Shown here piece after piece: positions 13,754 to 23,536 of a stretch of DNA of 23,536 bases (the stretch's first letter is position 1; every line of letters begins with the position of its first letter). The stretch comes from Purshia tridentata (taxonomy: Eukaryota > Streptophyta > Magnoliopsida > Rosales > Rosaceae), in the NCBI GenBank assembly GCA_003254885.1, contig QANT01001505.1, positions 1-23,536 of the forward strand, given 5' to 3'. The position numbers and the translations under genes are program-made. The notes under the pieces were generated by a model. That model was given only the letters and a program-made list of their open reading frames with translations. It searched no databases and had not been told where the DNA came from.

Positions 13754-16700
13754 TCATGCCGACTTGGCGGAGTTAACTGCGTTCTGAACATGCAAAGGCT
13801 TCTTATAAGACTGCAACAAGAGAGAAGAACATAACACACTTAAAGATGAAGCAGCCATACAGGCACCGGCAAGCCAAGGTGGTAATCGAATTCCAGTGAA
13901 AGGGAACAAGATTCCAGCAGCGATTGGCATGCCAAGAATATTGTAGCCTAGGGCCCAGACATAATTCAGTCGAATTCGAGACATGGTCTTTCTAGAGAGA
14001 TCTATAGCCGTAACTACATCTTCCAAATTGCTCTTCATAAGAACTATATCCGCGGCTTCTATAGCAACGTCAGTGCCTGCACCAATTGCCATGCCAACAT
14101 CTGCTGCAACCAAAGCTGGAGAGTCATTGATTCCATCTCCCACCATTGCCACATTCATTCCTTTCATCTGCATCCAATTTCAGTTTAACAAGTCAGAAAA
14201 GGCTATGCTTTCTCAGAGTGTACTCACATATTTGGCCGGCAAACAAAGCTGATATAGATTAATGAGTGTAATCATCTCTTAGAGAAATGATTGTCAAACT
14301 TGAATAAGATAATTAAACAAGCGACTCAAAAGCTATGTGGCGTTCTGAAATAAGTCAACCTAATGATCAAAGAATGCTATCATATTTGCCCTCAATTTTT
14401 TTTTTCAATAATTTTTACAAATCAACTTAAAATGCCTTTCTGTAATTTTCAGCTGGAAAATTTGTTGGAAAAATTGACAAAGGTAAAGGCCAGGGAAGAT
14501 GAAAGGAACCTAAACTAAAAGTGGAGTGTTTGAGGCATGCATGCCTCACAAGATGCCATGTTCTAGAAAGTAGGAGCTGAACTAGGAAGAAAAGCTCCAA
14601 ATATATTAGTCATGCAAAACGCTATCAGCAAGTAAAAGCGTTTTAACCAGGCTTCATGCAACTACCATCGACCTTCCACTTTTTTCTTAATGCCTTTTGT
14701 CAATATTACAACTTCCCATTGAGTTTCACCTTATACTCACTTCACCAGTCATTACTTATTGACAAATGTAATTTTCTAGGTAGTAACTTCATAAGCTTAC
14801 CTGTAGCTCTTTGATTCTATCAGCTTTTCCCAGTGGATCTGTCTCAGCAAACACCTCATCAATGCCAACCTCCTTTGCAATGGCTGCTGCTGTAGCCCAG
14901 TTATCACCAGTAACCATGATGCTTGAAATGTTCATTGAGTGTAGATACGAGATGACACGCGCAGCCTCTGGCTTGACTGGATCAGTTACAGCGAAAGATC
15001 CAGCAACCTTGCCATCAATGGCAACTAACACACATGTTCGAGCCAGTTTCTCATTTTCTGAAACATATTTCTCAACCTCAGGACCAACCTGAACACTACA
15101 ATCCCGCATGAGCCTCTTGTTCCCAACCAAAACCATTTTATCACCAACTCTTCCACTAACCCCAGATCCAGTGTGCACCTCAAAGTCCTTGGCCTCCATC
15201 ACATGTTCAGTTGATCCAAACTTCTTAAGCAGCCTCTTAGCATGCTCCACCACGGATTTAGCTATTGGGTGTTCACTATTTGCCTAAAAGATAGCACATA
15301 TGCTAGTGAGGTATCATCATTCATAAAAATATAAATATGATGGAAAATGATCAGCCATATCAGAGGTTATTTGTGATTATCTCATGCTTAGCTTAACTCT
15401 AAGTACTCAAAATTTTTCAAGAAAGCTACAAAGTAAAATTTTCATGTTAAATTTTGAAATATAAACTCAAACCTCTGCAGCGATAGCCGCAGCGCAGAAC
15501 TCCTCCATTGAATGATTGGAAAAGAGCACAGCACTAACTACTGCTGGTTTTCCAACTGTCAGAGTCCCCGTCTTATCAAAGACAATTGTTTTAACCTGCA
15601 GGTTCAAATACATGCATTTTTTAATAATTGGAACAAAAAATAAGAAGGCGCAGTTAAAGATCCAGACACCTACAAAGTGACAAATGAAATGCAATGTATG
15701 AATGTGCAGTACTTAGGTTCCATTTGTTCTACTGTTTTATATAAGAAAAAATAGACCAAAAAAAAAAAAAACCAGAAGGAACAAAACAAAAATCTTTATA
15801 CGATACCTCTCTTTCCATCAAAATCAATCGACATTTATCACCATGCTAATAAGAGTATGCTAGTAGCTTACTAGGAATAATATGATACTTGGTGACATGA
15901 ATAAGGTGTATACAACCATAAATTCTCTGGAACCAAATATTTCAAATAAAATAATAGTGTTTCATTTTCAATAATCATAATATTTTTGAGCGCTTATATG
16001 TTAACCCACACAGAGATGGATACATACATATACTCTTACGAGCGAATAGGAGATGTCTGGTTTGGCATCCCAATATATGTAGAAAAAAACAAAAACATCC
16101 CTCCACACCTAATGACAGAGATTTTATTTATCTTCACGTTAAGAGCCTAAAAGTTCACAGAAGACAGAACATTTTACTACTCCTAGATGAAGTATAATTC
16201 ATGTTATAATTGCAAACGCCAACATAAGCTACGTTATGTTGGCAGAAAAAAAGAAAAAGAAGAAAGCAACCTCATAGCAGAGGAAAAAAAAAAAAGAGAA
16301 TGCAAATAATTCATATATAGAGCTTGTAATCAGCAATTGATATTTTGGTGATGATAATGTCATATTACTAAAATTTTCCAAGTACCAATTGTCACACTTG
16401 TGTTTCCTAATATACCAGAAACAGCAGGTTTCTCACATCGTTAGAAACCAAAGCAAGTAGGAACAAGTTTACATGTAGTAACTAAACACACTAGCAAAAA
16501 AATGCAAATTATACACAGATTGTAATTGCAAGCTGAAAGTTGTTTCCTAGACTAAGGTGGCCTTACCTTATGAGCCTTTTCAAGTGCATTTCCACCCTTG
16601 ATAAGAACACCTTGTGAAGCCCCCTTCCCTGTTGCAACCATTACTGCTGTAGGGGTTGCTAGTCCCAAAGCACAAGGGCAAGCAACCACTAACACTGAGA

Positions 16701-19700
16701 TACCAAACTGCAGTGCCAGCTCAAATTTATCCATGCCTTTTGGTATCCAATGTTTGGGATAAAGATCAAATTCTCCAGGGATGAACCATCCCAACCATGT
16801 TAAAAATGCTACAATGACAACCTGATTTGGGAAAGGGAAACAAATCAATTCTACAAATCAAAAATCATCATAAGACATGGAATTCTTTGCCTCAAGCTAT
16901 CACTTAGCCAGTTTTCAAGCAACAGCACTCAACTATAAATAACAAATTAAAAAAAAAAAAAAAACAAACTCAAAATTTGTTGGATATGAAGGAAATTGGA
17001 GCATCCAACCCAAAACCAACCAATTGGCAATGGGAGGAGAGGCCAAAGAGATTATAAACTAATGTGGGATATATATTTCTCACCACGCCCCCTCATGTGT
17101 GGAGTCATTTAAGCCAAACACTCGGACCCTCATATTGGCTGACGTAGGAGCACGCATGGCCGTTTGGCCAAACACATGAATTGTCTACTCCAATGAAGGA
17201 GATTGGAGCATCCAACCCAAAACCAATTGGCAAAGGGAGGGTAGGCCAAAGACCATATAAACTACTATGCAAGGTTTAGACATTCCCAATGTGGGATATC
17301 TCTCAACAGGATAAAAAAACACAAGCCAAAATAAATCCAAGAAAGCCAAAGACAAAGAAAAAAATGGAAGTGCAGGAAAACCTTGACAGAAGTGATAAGA
17401 AGAAAGAGGAAAAGCATCGCCTCCAATATATGTTGCTGATCTTTTAGAGAGAAGTATCTCGTGCTGGCATCCAGATGCAGCTAAGTTCTTTAGATACTTA
17501 TCAATACCTGACTTTCAGTTCTATTTTACCTTTTTGGTATATTATGATGGGAAAAAATGCACATAAAACTTCAATCATTGTAATCACATATTTTAGAAAA
17601 GCAGGTAAATGTAGCTCAGAACAGTATAAGTACAATAATATTAATAAGTAACAGAAAGTCATGGTATGTTAGAGAGTAAACAAATCAACTCACCATAGGA
17701 ACGAAAAACTTTGAAATCTGGTCAGCGAGTTTCTGAACAGGTGCTCTAGCAAGCTGTGCAGCTTCAACAAGTTGAACTATCTGGGACAGTGCGGTCTCTG
17801 AACCAACATGAGTAGCCTTAACCAGTAAACACCCATTCTCATTCATGGTGCCACCAATAACCTATTCAAGAAAAAGGAAAAACTAAAATGAAAAATAGCA
17901 TTTTCTTTAAATGCTGCAAGTTCAAAGAAGTAAGGATGAAAGATGTACTACCTTGTCACCAAGTCTTTTAGCAATGGGTCTTGCTTCTCCTGTGATCATA
18001 CTCTCGTTCACATGGCTTTGACCACCAATTACAATCCCATCAACAGGAACTTTTGCTCCTGGAACAATCTTAAGTATATCATGTCTTTGAATAAGCTGAG
18101 TGCTAATTTCCATCTCTGAGATAGCATTGCCATCATCATCTAACGACAACAGATAAGCTGTATCAGGAGCAAGTTCAGTCAGCTTCGCTAAAGCATCGGA
18201 TGTCTTTCCTTTAGCCAGAACTTCTAAGTACTTTCCCAGGAGTATAAAGGATATCAACATAGAACTAGTTTCAAAGAAATCCTGCCCTTCAAATTTATCC
18301 AAAGCCATTGCTTTCACTGCTATATAGACAGAGTAAAAATAAGCAACATTGGTGCCCAGTGCAACAAGAACATCCATATTAGCTGACCTACGTCTTAATG
18401 CATGATATGATCCCACATAAAACCTGACAAGGACATACAAAATCAAAGAGTTTTGGTTTCAGAAAGGTATCTAACATATATAATTCTCAAAGGCAGTCAT
18501 GCACAAGTGTTGGCTACACAACTCATAGCAAGAACAAGAAGTAGAAATACAGTGATTGAATACCTCCTGCCAACAATGAACTGCACTGGTGTGCAAAGAA
18601 TCCATCTTAAAAGCATCCCTACAGTGACCATGTTGTGAATCTTGTAGTCTAACCAGTTCCCATAAGGAGGAAGCATCGGAAGCACCATTGAGAATAAAAA
18701 TATAGGAACTGAAAATAGGCAGCTCAGGAAAAACTGGTTCCTGTATATCTGAATCTCATGCTGCCACTCAGCTTCCCTTCGTCTTGGGGGAATATACAAG
18801 GTTGCTTTGTACAATTTGGGGTCATGGCCAGCTTCTTCAATATAATTTATAAGAGATCTTGGACCAATGAGGTCTGGATCGTAGGTAATAGTCACCTTTC
18901 TTTCTGCCAAGTCCACTTCAACATTATCTACACCTTCAACTGACTCAAGGGAGGAACGGACAATAATCATATCTTCTGGAGAATTGACTCCTTCAAGTTT
19001 TAGATGTACTTTGTTTACATCGTTACCAGAGCTAATGAGCTCAGCTCCAAACCCAGCATCTCCTATTGCTTCAATAATGTAATTGGTATCAGTGAGGTTT
19101 GGATCAAAGTGAACCTTTGCTTCTTCAAGGGCTAGACCTACAACTGCATTTTTCACTCCATCAACCATTTGAATGGCATGTTCAATAGACTCAGAGCAGC
19201 TGGTGCATGCCATTCCTTTTATCCTGAGCCGGCATACTGCTATGTCTTGTTCAGGAAATTCATCAACTGGGAAACCTGCATCTTCTATAGCTTCCTTAAT
19301 TTTTCTTGCCTAACAAAAATTTCATCATATGTTACCATTTTCTTATATATAAAGATATGGTATAACAAAGAACCAAGATAAGGCAGAAAAAAATGAACGA
19401 GAATAAAACTTTTAGTTAAGAAAATAAAACATATTTTTCACTACATAAAATTATGAACAATCTAATTTAAGTCTGCATCAATGTTTAATTAGCAAAGAAA
19501 ACCTTGGAAGAAGAATGCTTTTAAAGCATTTTCTGGTGAAGACTAGTTCAGAGAAAGCACGTGCTCACACATTAGCATGTGTTAGCTTGTTATACACTGT
19601 TGGTCTATTCCCAAACAACTTAAGTTTTGGGGTCCAATGGTTGTCTAACATGGTATTATAGCTCTGGTTGCAGGAGGTTTTGGATTCGAAACCTCCAATC

Positions 19701-20732
19701 CCCACTCCCTACTTCTTTGTTGATTTGCAAGGTGCAGGGTGGGACTACACCCATTTGTTTCTCTGTCTTCATCTTCACATGCAGGATAGGGTTCCACTTG
19801 AGGTAGAGTGTTAGCTTGACATAAATTGTTTTATTATTCCCTAACAATTTAAGACAATGGCCATCTAACAACATGCGTGGTAAAAATTTGAGCGCAATTG
19901 CATGCATATGCAATATATAAAAAAATAAAAAATAAAGCCCTTCCTTCATAAATGCTCAATCCCAAAGGTGTTGGAGTTACAAAAAATTTAGAAGTACATA
20001 AAACATATTACTGTAGTACCTTAAAAAAATTCGACAGAACATGCAGAAACATTTTGGTTTGGTTACTATTGTTAAACAACCACTAGACCCCAAAAGCTTA
20101 AATTTTTAGGTAATGGACCAACAATGATATCAAGCTAACACTCTCCCTCACGGGAAGTCCCATTGTGCATCTGGGGAGAAAACGAAATGCAGACCAAGGA
20201 AAACATATAGGTGCAGCCCCACCCTGCACCTTCCAAACCACAATGAAGTAGGGAATGAGGATCAAAGGTTTTGAACCCATAGCCTCTTGCAAACAAGACT
20301 ATGACACCATGTTAGACAATCAATAGACTCCAAAATTTGTAATGGTCTAACAATATATAAACTAACAATTAAGTCTAACGAACAAAATTTGAATTTAAGA
20401 AATAAAAAAAGAAGAAGAGAATTTTGTGGAAACATATGCAAAAATAACACCTCACTCACATTAATGAGCTCTGGTATATATTTGACCGCAGCTTGGCCTT
20501 GGAGGGGTGACACTGTTGCATTATTGACCCCATTAAGCTTTCCCAACACAGATTCAATGGTAGTTGCACAAGATGCACATTTGATATCACCTATTTTGAA
20601 CTTAACTGTTCTAGTTCTTTTATCTTTGTTAATAATATCTGAAGACTTCAACAAAGGCACTTTCAGATCATCCATCCCAGTAGCATCCATTCCGTTACCA
20701 TCTACTTCCCCCTTCAAATTGTTCAAGTCCAT
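13754..20732 (-). CDS. HMA5: Copper-transporting P1B-type ATPase (HMA5/OsHMA4-like), 8 coding exons
   Basis: Exons (5' to 3' on minus): 20732-20460, 19309-18564, 18423-17952, 17861-17694, 16821-16567, 15595-15473, 15283-14801, 14167-13754. They join in frame to 977 residues, the usual family length. Two N-terminal metal-binding domains carry CASC (52-55) and CTSC (126-129); a third HMA-like fold (about 170-235) lacks CxxC. Catalytic motifs are intact: TGEA 484-487, CPC 601-603, phosphorylated Asp645 in DKTGT, HP 684-685 and GDGIND 850-855. The Cu(I) signatures N(x)6YN(x)4P (Asn908 to Pro921) and M(x)2SS (944-948) place it in P1B-1, with eight membrane helices expected. Family members export Cu(I) from cytosol to vacuole or xylem; the sequence resembles rice OsHMA4 more than Arabidopsis HMA5, so the target membrane is undecided. 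Larger introns: 14168-14800 (palindrome), 15596-16566 (AT-rich, nothing recognised), 16822-17693 (repeat) and 19310-20459 (two TRIMs). Confidence 0.93.
14531..14548. repeat. 18-bp perfect palindrome in an HMA intron
   Basis: TGAGGCATG followed by its exact reverse complement CATGCCTCA forms a perfect inverted repeat centred on CATGCATG, which resembles an RY motif. It lies in the last intron of the ATPase gene. Function is unknown and chance is possible. Confidence 0.6.
16978..17308. mobile_element. Unclassified repeat, possibly LTR/TRIM-derived, in HMA intron
   Basis: It starts TGTTGG and ends CTCAACA, compatible with TG...CA termini. Two internal direct repeats (about 16987-17065 and 17196-17265) share ATTGGAGCATCCAACCCAAA and the following GGGAGG..GGCCAAAGA segment. 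Each is followed by a TATAAAC element and then an AATGTGGGATAT motif. The middle is GC-richer than the intron. I find no 5-bp target duplication, so boundaries and class are tentative. Confidence 0.5.
19580..19870 (+). mobile_element. TRIM retrotransposon A (plus orientation)
   Basis: The 5' LTR-like end, 19580-19650, starts TGTTAGCTTG and ends TCTAACA. It is followed by TGGTATTATAGC, a degenerate version of the initiator-Met primer-binding site TGGTATCAGAGC. A purine tract (GAGGTAGAG, 19800-19808) precedes the 3' LTR (19809-19870), which has the same start and end. GCATG (19575-19579) and ACATG (19871-19875) form a near-perfect target duplication. At 291 bp with roughly 60-70-bp LTRs and no coding sequence, it fits a terminal-repeat retrotransposon in miniature. 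Confidence 0.7.
20070..20367 (-). mobile_element. TRIM retrotransposon B (minus orientation)
   Basis: Read on the minus strand, an LTR at 20367-20310 (TGTTAG...TCTAACA) is followed by the primer-binding-site-like TGGTGTCATAGT. The internal segment shares GGTGCAGGGTGGG with TRIM A. A clean polypurine tract, TGAGGGAGAG (20150-20141), precedes the second LTR at 20140-20070 (TGTTAGCTTG...TTTAACA). The two elements belong to the same family but are well diverged. No target duplication is visible. Confidence 0.7.
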
Positions 20733-21470
20733 CAAACCTAAATTACAAAATAACAATAAATAAATAAATAACAGGAGTCAAGCACTCTATATTTTCCAAT
20801 ATAACATGGAATCACAGATGATTTCATTGTGGTCTTGAAGTCTTGAATTTATATAATAAAATAGAAAAGCATCAATCTTCAACCAATCATTCATGTTTGA
20901 CCCCAGTTAAGTATATGTACACACAGAGCAATATACACAAGTTTTTCTGTATTCATGTATTCCTTAATGTAAAAACAATTAAGTTAGCAAAACAAAAGAC
21001 TGCAATGACTAAAGCTAGCCAAAAGAAGAAATAAAAATCAAGATTAATTTGTAATAAGTAATAACTCATATGCGTGCGAGCAACTATATTGATACATACA
21101 ACACCATTCCAATCAACCCAAGAACAAATAAAAACAAATTAACCAAAATATATCATGTAGCGACGAAATTCAGAGTTCCAATTGTTCGAAGCATAATTGA
21201 CCTAAAATTCATCATGTCTATGACTGAGTCAACAAAACTCGACCCCTATATATACACATATATGTTTGTTTGTGTGTGTATAAACTATAAAGTACCTTTA
21301 ATCGGTGAGAGAGTGGAGGAAAAAGAGAGGGTTTTGTGAGAAGAAAAGGAAAAAGCTGAGAGGAAAAAGAGAAGAAAGAGCGTTTGAGAGGCGAGAAAGA
21401 AGAAAATTAGGGTCTGCGTGTGTGAAGGTCAGAGACTTTGAGACTCGGTGCGCCAGAATCTCCTAACTGC
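20733..21470 (-). other. HMA gene 5' UTR exon and leader intron
   Basis: A probable leader exon runs from a start near 21465 to 21296; on the minus strand it is rich in CTCTTT and CTCTCC. A donor AAAG|GTACTT begins a 558-bp intron (21295-20738). The acceptor TAATTTAG|GTTTGATGG places the initiator ATG five bases into the next exon. Leader introns are common in plant housekeeping genes. The exact 5' end is inferred from the TATA position. Confidence 0.6.
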
Positions 21471-21491
21471 GAAATTGGAATTGTTGTTGTC

Positions 21492-21501
21492 GTTTATATA
21501 G
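21492..21501 (-). promoter_or_regulatory. TATA box of the copper ATPase gene
   Basis: The minus strand reads CTATATAAAC, a near-consensus TATA box about 35 bp before the predicted start of the pyrimidine-rich leader. One GTAC core, the half-site of copper-response elements, occurs further upstream at about 21630; a single copy is not significant. Confidence 0.65.
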
Positions 21502-21504
21502 TCG

Positions 21505-23536
21505 CCAGTCGCCTCACTTTTTTTAAATTTTTGAAATTATAACGTCTTATACGTGATTCCCACCTTCACCTTGTTGCTAATCGCTTTCAATGGGAATGGA
21601 CTACATTGTTTTGTATCGAAAGCTTGACTTGTACAACTCTATTATCCTATGCATCAAACAAGACCTTATAGTTAGACTTAATTACACATTATTCCCTTTC
21701 TTTTTCTAGGGTATCAAGTATTTTGACCTGATTTTCAATTTGGTCATGGGGTTTTAATTTGATCAATATTGTCATTGTGCTGCTTGTATGGTTTACAATT
21801 TTGATATGAGTTGCTAGTTATATATCACTAGCTTCATTCTATGAACAAATGCATACTCTCACGTCAGTTAGGATCTAAATAGTTGGTGTCTCTAGTATTA
21901 TTTTTATATTATTTTTAAATTTCAATCTAATTTAGAAAAAAGTTTAATACGAGACGTAACGAATAAAACTCTTATGAAACATTGGATTTACATAACAATA
22001 AAGAGTTTGGAGAAAAAAATGCATTCGGATCAAGTTAATGGGTAAAATATGGTGTGAAAATTCACTCTAGCAACAGAGAGGACCATGCTTCTAATGGCGG
22101 TCTTTGTGCATTCCCGACCAAGGATCAATCCCATACCTTCCACATGGCAAATTTAGGCTTTCTTATTTTCAATTTTTAACCTTTTAGCCTTTTTAGGAAT
22201 TTCTTTTGCCCCAAAACATTCCTTTTTTATGTTTTCTTAATCAGTTAGGATTTTAATTAATGTTTTAAATATGTTTTATTTTAGTTTCAGATTTTATCTT
22301 AATTACGATTCTTGCTGCCCAAGTTTTGTAAATTCTATAAATATATAACTTTTTGACATTAGAGTGGTTGTATTACTTATTAATAAATTTTGAGACAACT
22401 TTCTTCATCGATCTATTCTATTTTTCTGATAGTTAGAGAATATTAGATAAGTAGATACTCTTATTTTTTATTATTCTCGTTATATAGAAAATCAACATAC
22501 TTGGCTCCGTTTGTTGTGTTGAACTGTGTCGAACTAAACTATTTTTATGGATTATGCTAGTAAATCTTATTACATTTACCCATCACGTGCTAGATCAATG
22601 TTACTTTGCACAAACATTTTCTCTCACTTAATTTTTTTTGTTTTTTTCTCAATTTATGTGATACATGATAGCACACCACGTACACCATTGTATTATAAAA
22701 GAGAGATTTGATCAAATAAACTCGATTAGGCAACATTTGAAATTGGATTCATGGAAGAAATTAGTAGATTTATTAATTGGGTGTATGTCAATTGGAATAC
22801 CCAACTTTGGAAAAACGAAAGCTATTATTATGGTAAGCAACAAATTCTTTTGGCATCTTACTATTCATATATATAGCTACGTGCATGCTCTTTCAAATTA
22901 ATTACCAACTAGATCGAAGTTGTTATAACTTATACCCATCTAAATAAATTTTAGGCTGAATGAAAAAGCATGCATGCATTATGGTCCAACTTCCAAGACT
23001 TTTGTCCTTATGGGCATGCACGCGTGTACCATACAATTTAAAGTGCGAACCACCACTTTTGAGTTAGCCCACCAGTATGTATGGGTCGAGGAGTGTGATC
23101 GATTCGATTGCCATGGAATCTCAAAAAGATGATATTCTCTGTCATGTGCACTCATTGTTCTGGAAAAGACCAGATGCTTTTTTTGCTAGAAAACTAGAAA
23201 TATCCCACATCGCCCAAGTGAAAGGTTTTATAGTGCTTTAATTACCAGAGTGAAACTCCAATGTTTGGCCAAGTTCAGTAGAATTCTGAATCAATCAAAC
23301 GATCAGATTCTCTTGAGTTTGGCCATTTTTGTTTTTGGTTCATTTTCTCTGTCAATTAATCTCTTCTTAGCACCCCTAACCAGTTAACCTCTTCTTAGCA
23401 CCCCTAACCAGTTAACCTTTATAATCAAACATTCATGATTGATCAGAAACTGCAAAAACATGTATGATATCATGCATTTTGTCATGGAAGAAATTAAGAC
23501 AGCAGAATTTAAATTCCTAAAGATAAAGCTGTGCAC
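21505..23536. other. Upstream region of the ATPase gene, no gene recognised
   Basis: The stretch is AT-rich and has no reading frame I can tie to a family. A segment around 22180-22500 has LTR-like character: a TATAAATATATAA element near 22337, then TTAATAAATTTTGAG. Ends and target duplication are not evident, so I do not call it. A common transposon-associated motif (ATCCCACATCGCCCAAGT-like) occurs near 23202. Confidence 0.35.
23361..23416. repeat. Perfect 28-bp tandem duplication
   Basis: The 28-bp unit beginning CTCTTCTTAGCACCCCTAAC occurs at 23361-23388 and again, identically, at 23389-23416. Identity suggests a recent duplication. Confidence 0.9.

Noticed and set aside
19651..19700. tRNA-like sequence with a GATTCGAAACC B-box look-alike
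   Set aside because: No cloverleaf can be formed. The position directly after an LTR-like end fits a degenerate primer-binding site, so a TRIM is preferred; a SINE is the alternative.
22180..22500. Possible solo LTR with TATA element
   Set aside because: I could not find matching ends or a target duplication.
22665..22901. 78-codon open frame in the distal region
   Set aside because: I recognise no motif, and AT-rich composition makes such a frame easy to obtain by chance.

Overview
This is nuclear DNA of a flowering plant, almost certainly a eudicot. Two genes have many short exons with GT-AG introns, the background is AT-rich, and the space between them is filled with plant transposable elements. 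A woody rosid is a guess from the flavour of the repeats, not a demonstrated assignment. I see no prokaryotic or organellar signal, CRISPR array, rRNA gene or credible tRNA gene.

Layout. Positions 1-2200 are upstream sequence with an array of 25-bp palindromes, a tandem duplication, a 10-bp-period CGTCAG array and a duplicated (AT)n block. Positions 2258-7253 (+) hold a complete ten-exon gene whose 524-residue product matches the plastid non-catalytic beta-amylase BAM4; its last intron carries an inverted-repeat insertion. Positions 7717-10365 are a dead Ty1/copia element with an ATAAG target duplication and most of its 5' half deleted. Positions 10545-11748 (-) are a cytochrome P450 fragment split by a 1,023-bp solo LTR (10625-11647) with a perfect GTAAC duplication. 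Positions 12113-13517 are a probable hAT-type element containing a nested Mutator-like MITE (12898-13231) with a perfect 9-bp duplication. Positions 13754-20732 (-) are a complete P1B copper ATPase gene (977 residues, eight coding exons plus a 5' UTR exon and a TATA box near 21497). Its first coding intron contains two TRIM retrotransposons in opposite orientation. Positions 21505-23536 are the upstream region of that gene, with nothing I can assign firmly.

The two live genes are unrelated in function. BAM4 acts in regulating leaf starch breakdown in the chloroplast. The ATPase pumps Cu(I) across a membrane for detoxification, storage or long-distance distribution. They converge tail to tail, separated by about 6.5 kb of nested transposons and a dead P450. 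I joined exons by eye so that every junction keeps frame and matches family motifs; none has been checked against transcripts.

I did not find a convincing new biological system. The most informative observations are the pseudoenzyme signature of BAM4, the precisely datable nested insertions, the deamination-type decay of the copia element, and the inverted TRIM pair inside the ATPase gene.
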